Shown here in pieces: positions 1 through 6,294 of a DNA stretch of 24,480 nucleotides. A program made the translations under genes and the position numbers. Position 1 is the stretch's first letter, and each line of letters starts with the position of its first letter. The notes under the pieces are model-generated. The model made no database searches, was not told the origin of the DNA, and saw only the letters and a program-made list of their open reading frames with translations. The stretch comes from UBA4363 sp002393965 (GTDB lineage Bacteria; Bacteroidota; Bacteroidia; Bacteroidales; Paludibacteraceae): contig CAMNLA010000027.1 of assembly GCA_946542925.1 (NCBI GenBank), positions 1 to 24,480 on the forward strand, given 5' to 3'.

Positions 1-158
1 TCAACTTTTTATAAGCCAAATGAGCAGAGTCAAGCTTGCTTAGGCTCTGCCATGGCAAGAAAAAGTTCTTTATGAAATAAAAAGTTCACTCGAACTCTGC
101 CGAGGCGCCGCCCAAAATGTCCTGCGAAGTAGGACAAAATGTCTTGTGAAACAAGACA
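1..158 (+). repeat. Module B repeat, degenerate left copy
   Basis: A diverged module B. It starts with a hairpin at about 24-51 (GCAGAG pairing with CTCTGC). The conserved segment CTGCCGAGGCGCCGCCCAAAA follows at about 97-117. It ends with two TGTC-type hairpins: 118-136 (TGTCCT paired with AGGACA) and 140-158 (TGTCTTG paired with CAAGACA). The same segments recur at 3288-3413, 3559-3638, 4576-4655 and 24258-24386. It may begin before the window. A minus-strand open frame at 30-260 across it looks spurious. Confidence 0.75.
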
Positions 159-164
159 AAAATA

Positions 165-262
165 GTCCCGTAGGGACGACAGAATACAGGCAGGGATGCA
201 GCGAAGCGGAGTCCCTGTAAAAAACGTATTATTCCTTATAGAACTCCATAGGAGCGTCACCC
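165..262 (+). repeat. Module A repeat, copy A1
   Basis: Full-length module A. The parts in order are: hairpin GTCCC-GTA-GGGAC (165-177); the constant spacer GACAGAATACAGG; an outer stem CAGGGA with TCCCTG enclosing a GCAGCGAAGCGGAG insert; an A-rich spacer; TTCCTTATAGAA; a second small hairpin of the form CTCC-ATA-GGAG; and the terminal GCGTCACC. Twelve further copies or partial copies lie in the other gene-poor stretches of the window. Confidence 0.85.
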
Positions 263-370
263 TCCCATCGTCCCATCATCCCTCCATCCCCTCTATCAAA
301 AAAAATCCCGCCAGACAACTACTTGACAAACTTGACCAACTCCAAAACACCGGGAATGCAAAAAAAATAC

Positions 371-378
371 TAATTTTG
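371..378 (+). promoter_or_regulatory. Candidate -7 box of the alaS promoter
   Basis: TAATTTTG matches the Bacteroidetes sigma-ABfr -7 consensus TAnnTTTG. It lies 59 bases before the alaS start. No TTG-type -33 element is seen at the usual 19-21 base spacing, so the call rests on the -7 box alone. Confidence 0.45.
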
Positions 379-392
379 CGCCCGTAGGGCGC
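378..392 (+). promoter_or_regulatory. Hairpin in the alaS leader
   Basis: GCGCCC-GTA-GGGCGC is a perfect 6-bp stem with a GTA triloop, directly after the -7 box and so near the expected 5' end of the alaS transcript. The CCC-GTA-GGG core is the same as the first hairpin of module A, so it may be a remnant of that repeat used as a leader structure. No function is shown. Confidence 0.4.
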
Positions 393-437
393 GGACCGAA
401 CACCGCCCGAAAAAAAAATACACACACAAACAGAATA

Positions 438-3065
438 ATGACAGCAAAAGAGATCCGCCAGTCTTTCCTCGACTTCTTCGCCTCCAAGGACCACCATATC
501 GTTCCGTCGGCACCCATGGTCGTCAAGAACGACCCGACACTCATGTTCACCAACGCCGGCATGAACCAGTTCAAGGATATCTTCCTCGGCAACGCTCCGC
601 GTAAATACCCTCGCGTGGCGGACTCGCAGAAGTGCCTCCGCGTCAGCGGCAAGCACAACGACCTCGAAGAGGTCGGACACGACACCTACCACCACACCAT
701 GTTCGAGATGCTCGGCAACTGGTCCTTCGGCGACTACTTCAAGACCGACGCCATCTCATGGGCGTGGGAATACCTCACCGACGTACTCCACCTCGACCCC
801 TCACGTCTCTACGCCACCGTCTTCGAGGGCGACGCCTCCGAGAACCTCCTGCGCGACGACGAGGCAGCCTCTATCTGGAGCCGGTTCCTCCCTGCCGACC
901 ATATCATCAACGGCAATAAACACGACAACTTCTGGGAAATGGGCGATATGGGACCCTGCGGACCCTGCTCCGAGATCCATATCGACCTGCGCGACGAGTC
1001 ACAGCGTGCCGCTCTGCCGGGTGCTCAACTCGTCAATAAGGACAACCCGCAGGTCGTCGAGATCTGGAACCTCGTCTTCATGCAGTTCAACCGCAAGGCG
1101 GACGGGTCGCTCGAACCGCTCCCTGCCAAGTGCGTCGATACCGGCATGGGATTCGAACGCCTCTGCATGGCGCTCCAGGGCAAACAGAGCAACTACGACA
1201 CCGATGTCTTCCAACCGCTCCTCCAGACCATCGGATCCCTCTCCGGCATCTCCTACGGCGACTCTGAGAAGACCGATATCGCCATGCGCGTCGTCGCCGA
1301 CCATATCCGCACCATCGCCTTCTCCATCACCGACGGACAGCTGCCCGGCAATGCCAAGGCAGGCTACGTCATCCGACGCATCCTCCGACGTGCCGTCCGC
1401 TATGCCTATACCTTCCTCGGACAGAAACGCCCCTTCCTCTGCCAGCTCCTCCCTACGCTCATCGAGAGCATGGGCGAGGCATACCCTGAGCTCCGACAGC
1501 AACAGGACCTCGTCTCCAAGGTCATCCGTGAGGAGGAGGAGTCCTTCCTCCGTACCCTCGAGACCGGCATACGCCTCCTCGACGGTGTCATCTCTCAGAC
1601 ACGCTCCGCGGGCAGCACTCAGGTCAGTGGCAAGGACGCCTTCGTCCTCTACGATACCTACGGATTCCCTCTCGACCTCACCGAACTGATCCTCAAGGAG
1701 AATGGCATGACCACCGACGAGGCGGAGTTCCGCGAGCAGATGCGGCAGCAGAAGGAACGCGCACGCAACGCCGCCGCCGTCGAGACCGGCGACTGGGTCA
1801 CCATCGCTCCGGGCGAGAGCCGCTTCGTGGGCTACGACACTCTTTCCTCCCAGGTCCGCATCCTGCGCTACCGTAAGGTCGTACAGAAGAAGGAGACCCT
1901 CTTCCAGCTCGTACTCGATGCCACCCCTTTCTACGGTGAGATGGGTGGTCAGTGCGGCGACTCCGGAACCCTCACCTCCGACTCCGAGACCCTGCGCGTC
2001 ATCGATACCAAGAAGGAGAACGGACTCTCCGTCCACCTCTGCAAGTCACTCCCTGCCGATGTCTCTGCCGTCTTCACCGCACGTGTCGATGCCGACCGCC
2101 GGCGCAAGATCGAGAACAACCATACCGCCACCCACCTGCTCGACTACGCGCTCCGTGAGGTGCTCGGCACCCATGTCGAACAGAAAGGCTCCCTCGTGAC
2201 GCCTGAATGCCTGCGCTTCGACTTCTCCCACTTCCAGAAAGTGACCGATGACGAACTGCGACGCGTCGAACAGGTGGCGAATGCCATGGTACGTGCCGAC
2301 ATCGAACTCGATGAGGTGCGTGACATGCCTCTCGAGGAGGCACGACGCATCGGAGCCATGGCGCTCTTCGGCGAGAAGTACGGCGAGAAGGTACGCGTCG
2401 TACGTTTCGGACCCAGCGTCGAACTCTGCGGCGGCACCCATACCCGCCGCACCGGTACCATCGGCATGATACGCATCACCGCCGAGGCTTCCGTCGCTGC
2501 CGGTGTCCGTCGTATCGAGGCTCTCACCGGCGAGGAGGCAGAACGCTATATTGACATGCAGCAGGATGTCCTCAACGGCATCCGCGCCCTCTTCAACAAC
2601 GCGCCCAACCTCCTGCCCGTTATCCAGAAGGCGGTCGAGGAGAACGCCGAACTGCGCCACACCGTCGAGAACTACGCCCAGGAGCGCATTCGCCAGATGG
2701 CGGACCGTCTCGCTTCCGAAGCGGAGACCATCGGCGATGTCAAGGTCGTTCACTTCTCCAGCGTCGCCGATACGCAGGTCAACCTCGACATGGTACGCGG
2801 CATCTCGTCGCTCCTGCGCGGACGCTTTGCCGACGTCAAGTTCATGCTCGCCGCCGGCGTCGTCAACAAGGGCAAGCCGGCATTGCTCGTCATGCTCAGC
2901 CAACCGCTCGTCGATGCGGGATTCAACGCCACGAAGATCGTCCGCGACGCCGCCGTTGCCATCGGCGGCAATGGGGGAGGACAGCCCTTCCTCGCCACGG
3001 CAGGTGGTCGCAGCATCGACGGACTCGACGAGGCAGTTCGCATGGCGGTCGACTCCATCCGCTGA
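438..3065 (+). CDS. alaS: Alanine--tRNA ligase
   Basis: Cytoplasmic class II aminoacyl-tRNA synthetase that charges tRNA-Ala with alanine and clears mischarged Ser/Gly. The 875-residue length is normal for full-length AlaRS. The N-terminal catalytic core begins with the typical KEIRQSFLDFF stretch and carries the class II motif 3 region GMGFERL near residue 236. The editing domain has the zinc/active-site set His562, His566 (HTATH) and Cys664, His668 (CGGTH). The C-Ala domain ends in the Gly-rich GGNGGGQPFLATAGG. ATG 438 fits the family N-terminus. The gene stands alone between repeat clusters and is probably monocistronic, with a TAnnTTTG box 59 bases upstream. Identity is secure. Confidence 0.98.
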   Translation: MTAKEIRQSFLDFFASKDHHIVPSAPMVVKNDPTLMFTNAGMNQFKDIFLGNAPRKYPRVADSQKCLRVSGKHNDLEEVGHDTYHHTMFEMLGNWSFGDYFKTDAISWAWEYLTDVLHLDPSRLYATVFEGDASENLLRDDEAASIWSRFLPADHIINGNKHDNFWEMGDMGPCGPCSEIHIDLRDESQRAALPGAQLVNKDNPQVVEIWNLVFMQFNRKADGSLEPLPAKCVDTGMGFERLCMALQGKQSNYDTDVFQPLLQTIGSLSGISYGDSEKTDIAMRVVADHIRTIAFSITDGQLPGNAKAGYVIRRILRRAVRYAYTFLGQKRPFLCQLLPTLIESMGEAYPELRQQQDLVSKVIREEEESFLRTLETGIRLLDGVISQTRSAGSTQVSGKDAFVLYDTYGFPLDLTELILKENGMTTDEAEFREQMRQQKERARNAAAVETGDWVTIAPGESRFVGYDTLSSQVRILRYRKVVQKKETLFQLVLDATPFYGEMGGQCGDSGTLTSDSETLRVIDTKKENGLSVHLCKSLPADVSAVFTARVDADRRRKIENNHTATHLLDYALREVLGTHVEQKGSLVTPECLRFDFSHFQKVTDDELRRVEQVANAMVRADIELDEVRDMPLEEARRIGAMALFGEKYGEKVRVVRFGPSVELCGGTHTRRTGTIGMIRITAEASVAAGVRRIEALTGEEAERYIDMQQDVLNGIRALFNNAPNLLPVIQKAVEENAELRHTVENYAQERIRQMADRLASEAETIGDVKVVHFSSVADTQVNLDMVRGISSLLRGRFADVKFMLAAGVVNKGKPALLVMLSQPLVDAGFNATKIVRDAAVAIGGNGGGQPFLATAGGRSIDGLDEAVRMAVDSIR

Positions 3066-3152
3066 CCTCCCGTCTCCATACCTTAATATATAATAGGTTA
3101 CTCCTGCCAGGGTAGGAGAGAGGCTCTGCATAGAACGGCAGTTCCAACAAAA
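3066..3152. other. alaS 3' flank with weak hairpin
   Basis: Short non-coding stretch after alaS. CTCCT (3101-3105) can pair with AGGAG (3114-3118), but no T-run follows, so a classical intrinsic terminator is not evident. The segment CTCTGCATAGAACGGCAGTTC (about 3124-3144) matches the alternative module A tail found again at 3254-3275, 23875-23894 and 24101-24120. AGAAC and GTTCT form a small hairpin in that tail. Confidence 0.45.
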
Positions 3153-3254
3153 GTCCCGTAGGGACGACAGAATACAGGCAGGGATGGAGCCCAAAGGGCG
3201 GAGTCCCTGTAAAAAAAAGTTTTATTCCTTATAGAACTCCGTAGGAGCGTCACC
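3153..3254 (+). repeat. Module A repeat, copy A2
   Basis: Full-length module A: GTCCC-GTA-GGGAC at 3153-3165, then the outer CAGGGA/TCCCTG stem. The stem loop carries the insert GGAGCCCAAAGGGCGGAG, which forms its own GCCC-AAA-GGGC hairpin. The copy ends with CTCC-GTA-GGAG and CGTCACC. It is followed directly by an AGAAC/GTTCT tail (about 3254-3275). Confidence 0.85.
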
Positions 3255-3287
3255 CCTGCATAGAACGGTAGTTCTAAAATAGTCCCG

Positions 3288-3366
3288 AATTTTGGAGCAA
3301 GCCGAGAGGAGAACAAATTTATTTGTTATCCCGAGGCGCCGCCCAAAATGTCCAACTTGTTGGACA
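3288..3366 (+). repeat. Module B repeat, copy B2
   Basis: Module B: AATTTTGGAGCAAGCCGAG, then a hairpin AACAAA-TTTA-TTTGTT, then CCGAGGCGCCGCCCAAAA, then the terminal hairpin TGTCCAAC-TT-GTTGGACA at 3349-3366. ATTTTGG at the start can pair with CCAAAAT near the end, closing the element. It interrupts what looks like the start of another A module (AGTCCCGA at 3281-3288). Confidence 0.8.
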
Positions 3367-3413
3367 ATTTTGGAGCAAGCCGAGCCGCCCAAAATGTCCT
3401 GCGAAGTAGGACA
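3367..3413 (+). repeat. Module B repeat, short copy B3
   Basis: Shortened module B lacking the central TTTA-loop hairpin. ATTTTGGAGCAAGCCGAG is joined directly to CCGCCCAAAA, followed by TGTCCT/AGGACA (3395-3413). It directly abuts B2, giving a tandem B pair. The same arrangement of long copy followed by short copy recurs at 24258-24386. Confidence 0.75.
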
Positions 3414-3447
3414 ATGGGATGACACAATATCCATAGCCCAAACAAAA

Positions 3448-3544
3448 GTCCCGTAGGGACGTTATAATACAGGCAGGGACGAAGTAAAACGGAGTCCCTG
3501 TAAAAAAAGTTTTATTCCTTATAGAACTCCGTAGGAGCGTCACC
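3448..3544 (+). repeat. Module A repeat, copy A3
   Basis: Module A with GTCCC-GTA-GGGAC at 3448-3460 and spacer variant GTTATAATACAGG, as in A11. The outer stem is CAGGGA/TCCCTG and the loop insert is GAAGTAAAACGGAG. The copy ends CTCC-GTA-GGAG-CGTCACC and is followed by the linker CCTCCAACCCGTC. Confidence 0.83.
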
Positions 3545-3558
3545 CTCCAACCCGTCAC

Positions 3559-3638
3559 AATTTTGGAGCAAGCCGAGAGGAGAACAAATTTATTTGTTAT
3601 CCCGAGGTGCCGCCCAAAATGTCTTGTGAAGCAAGACA
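3559..3638 (+). repeat. Module B repeat, copy B4
   Basis: Module B with the AACAAA-TTTA-TTTGTT central hairpin and terminal hairpin TGTCTTG-TGAAG-CAAGACA at 3620-3638. It leads straight into module A copy A4 through AAAATA. Confidence 0.8.
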
Positions 3639-3644
3639 AAAATA

Positions 3645-3731
3645 GTCCCTTCGGGACGTCAGAATACAGGCAGGGGTTTCAACCCCTGTAAACAACGTCT
3701 CTTCCGCTCAGAACTCCGTAGGAGCGTCACC
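3645..3731 (+). repeat. Module A repeat, copy A4
   Basis: Shorter module A. The first hairpin is GTCCC-TTC-GGGAC (3645-3657). The outer stem is CAGGGG/CCCCTG closed over TTTCAA, with no internal insert. The spacer differs (AACAACGTCTCTTCCGCTCAG) and the end is CTCC-GTA-GGAG-CGTCACC. The A-to-G and T-to-C changes in the outer stem compensate each other relative to A1-A3. Confidence 0.83.
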
Positions 3732-3750
3732 CTCCAACCCGTCTAAAATA

Positions 3751-3837
3751 GTCCCTTCGGGACGACAGAATACAGGCAGGGGTTTCAACCCCTGTAAACA
3801 ACGCATCTTCCGCTCAGAACTCCGTAGGAGCGTCACC
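3751..3837 (+). repeat. Module A repeat, copy A5
   Basis: Nearly identical to A4: GTCCC-TTC-GGGAC at 3751-3763, CAGGGG-TTTCAA-CCCCTG, the TTCCGCTCAG spacer and CTCC-GTA-GGAG-CGTCACC. A4 and A5 are joined by the linker CCTCCAACCCGTC, so they may be a local tandem duplication. Confidence 0.83.
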
Positions 3838-3892
3838 ACCCGAAATATCCCCCTCCACTCCTCCATCCCGAGTCATGAAACAAATGATTCAT

Positions 3893-3900
3893 TACCTTTG
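3893..3900 (+). promoter_or_regulatory. Candidate -7 box for the phosphatase gene
   Basis: TACCTTTG matches the Bacteroidetes -7 consensus TAnnTTTG. Transcription would begin at roughly 3904-3907, which places the upstream TTG codon at 3898 inside the promoter and excludes it as a start. No -33 TTG is visible at standard spacing. Confidence 0.5.
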
Positions 3901-3912
3901 CAAAACAAAAAA

Positions 3913-4410
3913 ATGCTTCATGAAATGAACAACGCCAGCAAACACGCGATCCTTTTTGTCTGCCTGGGTAATATCTGTCGTTCGCCGATGGCGGAATGTG
4001 TCTTCCGTGACGTGGTGGAACGCCACGGTGCGCAGGACCGGTTCGAGGTGGACTCGGCGGGCATTCTGAGTTACCACCAGGGCGAACAGCCCGACCGTCG
4101 CATGCGTGAGATGGCCTATGCCCATGGCTACCGTCTCATCCATGCCTCCCGTCCCGTCTGCTATGACGACTACGAACGCTTCGACCTGATTATCGGCATG
4201 GACGACTCCAACATCGACGCCCTCCGTGAGAAGGCACCGACCCTCGAAGCCTCCGAACGTATCCACCGCATCTCCGAATTCTTCGACCCTGATACTCCCT
4301 ACGACCACATCCCCGACCCCTACTACGGAGGCACGGAGGGCTTCGCCCTCACCCTCACGCTCCTTCGCCAGGCCTGCCACAACCTCTTCCTCCACCTCAC
4401 CCAACCATAA
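3913..4410 (+). CDS. Low-molecular-weight protein tyrosine phosphatase
   Basis: Cytoplasmic phosphatase of the LMW-PTP/Wzb family that hydrolyses phosphotyrosine through a cysteinyl intermediate. The P-loop CLGNICRS places the nucleophile at Cys17 and the phosphate-binding Arg at Arg23. The general acid is Asp135 in the C-terminal DPYYGG motif. Length (165 residues) is typical. The frame opens at a TTG (3898), but that codon overlaps a -7 box, so ATG 3913 is chosen; ATG 3925 (161 residues) is an alternative. It stands alone between repeat clusters. No tyrosine kinase or capsule gene is beside it, so the substrate cannot be inferred. Confidence 0.93.
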   Translation: MLHEMNNASKHAILFVCLGNICRSPMAECVFRDVVERHGAQDRFEVDSAGILSYHQGEQPDRRMREMAYAHGYRLIHASRPVCYDDYERFDLIIGMDDSNIDALREKAPTLEASERIHRISEFFDPDTPYDHIPDPYYGGTEGFALTLTLLRQACHNLFLHLTQP

Positions 4411-4434
4411 CCCCACATTTAATCGTCCACCTCG

Positions 4435-4452
4435 TCTCTTGTAAAACAAGAC
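4435..4452 (+). repeat. Isolated module B terminal hairpin
   Basis: TCTTGT-AAAACAAGA is a stand-alone version of the TGTCTTG/CAAGACA hairpin that ends module B. It sits 25 bases after the phosphatase stop codon and just before module A copy A6. It lacks the rest of module B. Confidence 0.5.
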
Positions 4453-4461
4453 AAAAGAAGA

Positions 4462-4561
4462 GTCCCATCGGGACGTCAGATTACAGGCAGGGGTGGAGTC
4501 CGTAGGACGGAACCCCTGTAATAAACATGTATTCCTTATAGAACTCCATAGGAGCGTCACC
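4462..4561 (+). repeat. Module A repeat, copy A6
   Basis: Module A with GTCCC-ATC-GGGAC at 4462-4474 and outer stem CAGGGG/CCCCTG. The loop insert GGAGTCCGTAGGACGGA has its own GTCC-GTA-GGAC hairpin. The copy ends CTCC-ATA-GGAG-CGTCACC. Confidence 0.83.
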
Positions 4562-4575
4562 CTCCAACCCGTCAC

Positions 4576-4655
4576 AATTTTGGAGCAAGCCGAGAGGAGA
4601 ACAAATTTATTTGTTATCCCGAGGTGACGCCCAAAATGTCTTGTGAAACAAGACA
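4576..4655 (+). repeat. Module B repeat, copy B5
   Basis: Module B with the AACAAA-TTTA-TTTGTT hairpin, then CCGAGGTGACGCCCAAAA, then TGTCTTG-TGAAA-CAAGACA at 4637-4655. It leads directly into module A copy A7, in the same order as B4-A4. Confidence 0.8.
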
Positions 4656-4661
4656 AAAATA

Positions 4662-4748
4662 GTCCCGTAGGGACGATAGAATACAGGCAGGGGTTTCAAC
4701 CCCTGTAAAAAACGCCCATTCCGCTCAGAACTCCGTAGGAGCGTCACC
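4662..4748 (+). repeat. Module A repeat, copy A7
   Basis: Short-loop module A: GTCCC-GTA-GGGAC (4662-4674), outer stem CAGGGG-TTTCAA-CCCCTG, TTCCGCTCAG spacer, and CTCC-GTA-GGAG-CGTCACC. It resembles A4 and A5 in the interior but has the GTA rather than TTC triloop in the first hairpin. Confidence 0.83.
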
Positions 4749-4770
4749 TTTCCAACCCGTCTAAAAGTTA

Positions 4771-4944
4771 GTCCCGTAGGGACGACAGAATACAGGCAGG
4801 GATGTCGGAGCAAGCCGAGAGGAGAACAAATTTATTTGTTATTCCGAGGCGCCGCCCGATTCCTTGCGAAGCAAAATGGAGCCCAAAGGGCGGAGTCCCT
4901 GTATAAGAACGCATTTTCCGCTTAGAACTCCGTAGGAGCGTCAC
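4771..4944 (+). repeat. Module A repeat, copy A8, interrupted by a B module
   Basis: Module A whose outer-stem loop is split. GTCCC-GTA-GGGAC (4771-4783) and CAGGGATG run up to 4803. Module B material follows (4804-4876). The A module then resumes with the GGAGCCCAAAGGGCGGAG insert, TCCCTG and CTCC-GTA-GGAG-CGTCACC. With the B segment removed, the remaining halves match copy A2. Confidence 0.8.
4804..4876 (+). repeat. Module B repeat nested in A8 (copy B6)
   Basis: TCGGAGCAAGCCGAG, AACAAA-TTTA-TTTGTT and CCGAGGCGCCGCCC, ending in a short TTGC-GAA-GCAA hairpin instead of the usual TGTC hairpin. It lies inside the loop of module A copy A8, so the order of insertion is A first and B second. Confidence 0.7.
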
Positions 4945-4964
4945 CCTCCCATAGCCTAAACATA

Positions 4965-5060
4965 GTCCCATCGGGACGACAGAATACAGGCAGGGGTGTA
5001 GCGTAGCGGAACCCCTGTTATAAACGCATCTTCCGCTCAGAACTCCGTAGGAGCGTCACC
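4965..5060 (+). repeat. Module A repeat, copy A9
   Basis: Module A with GTCCC-ATC-GGGAC (4965-4977), outer stem CAGGGG/CCCCTG and loop insert GTAGCGTAGCGGA (short GC-TA hairpin). It ends CTCC-GTA-GGAG-CGTCACC. It is the last repeat before the ribosomal operon. Confidence 0.83.
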
Positions 5061-5177
5061 TTTCAACCCGTCCATCCACCACCCACCTCACACCAAAACC
5101 CCTCTTGCGAAGAACACCACATCACACCTTCCGACCCCTCCGTTTCGCATCCAACATAAAAAAGATCAACCAAAATA

Positions 5178-5207
5178 TTGCCACATGTAAAAAAATATCT
5201 ATCTTTG
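5178..5207 (+). promoter_or_regulatory. Promoter of the ribosomal super-operon
   Basis: TTG at 5178-5180 and TATCTTTG at 5200-5207 are separated by 19 bases, matching the Bacteroidetes pattern TTG-N19-21-TAnnTTTG. Transcription would start around 5211-5215, leaving a 45-50 base A-rich leader before rpsL. This is the best promoter match in the window. Confidence 0.7.
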
Positions 5208-5260
5208 CAACCCAAATTATAGAATTTGACTAAAAGTATATTAAAACAATCTAAACAAAA

Positions 5261-5644
5261 ATGCCTACAATTCAGCAATTAGTAAGAAGCGGAAGAACAG
5301 AGCAGAAGGACAAGAGCAAGTCTCCGGCATTGGATTCATGCCCACAGCGTCGAGGCGTGTGCGTTCGTGTGTACACGACCACCCCTAAGAAACCTAACTC
5401 TGCCATGAGAAAGGTCGCTCGTGTGCGCCTGACCAATCAGAAAGAGGTCAACGCCTACATCCCGGGTGAAGGTCACAACCTTCAGGAACACTCCATCGTC
5501 ATGGTTCGTGGCGGTCGTGTCAAGGACCTCCCAGGTGTACGTTACCATATCGTCCGTGGTACGCTCGACACCGCAGGTGTTGCCAACCGTACCCAGCGCC
5601 GTTCCAAGTATGGTGCTAAGCGTCCGAAAGACGCCAAGAAGTAA
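5261..5644 (+). CDS. rpsL: 30S ribosomal protein S12
   Basis: Decoding-centre protein of the small subunit. The 127-residue protein has the invariant loop TPKKPNSAMRK (residues 41-51) and RGGRVKDLPGVRYH (residues 83-96). Lys43 and Lys88, the classical positions of streptomycin-resistance changes, are both the sensitive-type lysine. Asp89 is the site of beta-methylthiolation in other bacteria. The start ATG has an A-rich leader without Shine-Dalgarno, as is usual in this phylum. It is the first gene of the operon, about 50 bases after the promoter. Confidence 0.98.
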   Translation: MPTIQQLVRSGRTEQKDKSKSPALDSCPQRRGVCVRVYTTTPKKPNSAMRKVARVRLTNQKEVNAYIPGEGHNLQEHSIVMVRGGRVKDLPGVRYHIVRGTLDTAGVANRTQRRSKYGAKRPKDAKK

Positions 5645-5795
5645 TCCGTTTCTTACTGCAAGACACCCCGCTCTTCGCTCTCGCGACAACCGGGGTGGGA
5701 TGAAAATCAAAACAAACAGTGATGTTGATGGTTGAGTAAATGGTTCAGCGGAACCGTTGAAGACTTTTCAAACAACTAACCCAAAAAATCGTAAA
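5645..5795 (+). promoter_or_regulatory. Structured rpsL-rpsG intercistronic region
   Basis: This 151-base gap has two hairpins. CACCCCG (5664-5670) pairs with CGGGGTG (5691-5697). AATGGTTC (5739-5746) pairs with GAACCGTT (5751-5758) over an AGCG loop, 37 bases before the rpsG start. In E. coli, S7 represses its operon by binding the rpsL-rpsG gap. A similar role here is inferred from position only. Neither hairpin has a terminator T-run. Confidence 0.45.
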
Positions 5796-6272
5796 ATGAG
5801 AAAAATCAAAACCCAACGCAGGGTCATTGTCCCTGATCCTGTATACAACGAAGTAGCAGTAACCCGTTTCGTTAACCACATGATGTACGACGGCAAGAAG
5901 AATACTGCCTTCACTATCTTTTACAACTCGATGGACGCTCTCAACGGAAAGTTGCCTGAGGGAGAAACATCTCCGCTCGAGGTCTGGAAAAAGGCGTTGG
6001 AGAATATCACCCCAGTCGTGGAGGTGAAGTCCAAACGCATCGGTGGCGCAACCTTCCAGGTTCCGACCGAAATCCGTGCCGACAGAAAAGAGAGCATTTC
6101 AATGAAAAATCTGATCCTGTTCGCTCGCAAGAGAAGCGGACGCTCGATGGCCGAGAAACTCACCGCTGAGATCCTCGACGCCTACAACAGCCAGGGTGGC
6201 GCCTTCAAGAAAAAGGAGGAAATGCACCGCATGGCAGAGGCTAACCGTGCATTCGCACACTTCAAATTCTAA
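5796..6272 (+). CDS. rpsG: 30S ribosomal protein S7
   Basis: Primary 16S rRNA-binding protein that nucleates assembly of the 30S head and lines the E site. From ATG 5796 the protein has 158 residues and begins MRKIKTQRR, matching the family length. An in-frame TTG at 5757 would add 13 residues but falls at the foot of a hairpin and is rejected. It includes the conserved RIGGATFQVPTEIR segment and the RSGRSMAEKL region. The 22-base gap to fusA points to co-transcription. Confidence 0.97.
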   Translation: MRKIKTQRRVIVPDPVYNEVAVTRFVNHMMYDGKKNTAFTIFYNSMDALNGKLPEGETSPLEVWKKALENITPVVEVKSKRIGGATFQVPTEIRADRKESISMKNLILFARKRSGRSMAEKLTAEILDAYNSQGGAFKKKEEMHRMAEANRAFAHFKF

Positions 6273-6294
6273 TCTTTTTATAGTACTACGATAA

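Noticed and set aside
30..260. Minus-strand open frame of 76 codons across the left repeats
   Set aside because: It lies wholly in modules A and B. The same peptide fragments (for example PACILSSLRD) recur in frames over the other repeat clusters because the repeats themselves recur. Not a gene.
3098..3639. Three overlapping minus-strand frames (72, 70 and 106 codons) over the second repeat cluster
   Set aside because: Similarity between these peptides reflects repeat DNA. They overlap one another and break at module boundaries.
3892..4656. 254-codon minus-strand frame antisense to the phosphatase gene
   Set aside because: Its middle is the antisense of a well-supported LMW-PTP gene and its ends are repeat sequence; it has no recognisable domain.
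4607..4971. Minus-strand frames of 68 and 67 codons over the third repeat block
   Set aside because: Repeat-derived, as above; the nested module shifts the frame between copies.
165..5060. CRISPR array
   Set aside because: Repeats are not evenly spaced, are themselves palindromic and variable, spacers are not unique short sequences, and no cas genes are present.
5757..5795. TTG start giving a 171-residue S7
   Set aside because: ATG 5796 gives the standard 158-residue S7; the TTG lies at the foot of a hairpin and the added residues have no family counterpart.
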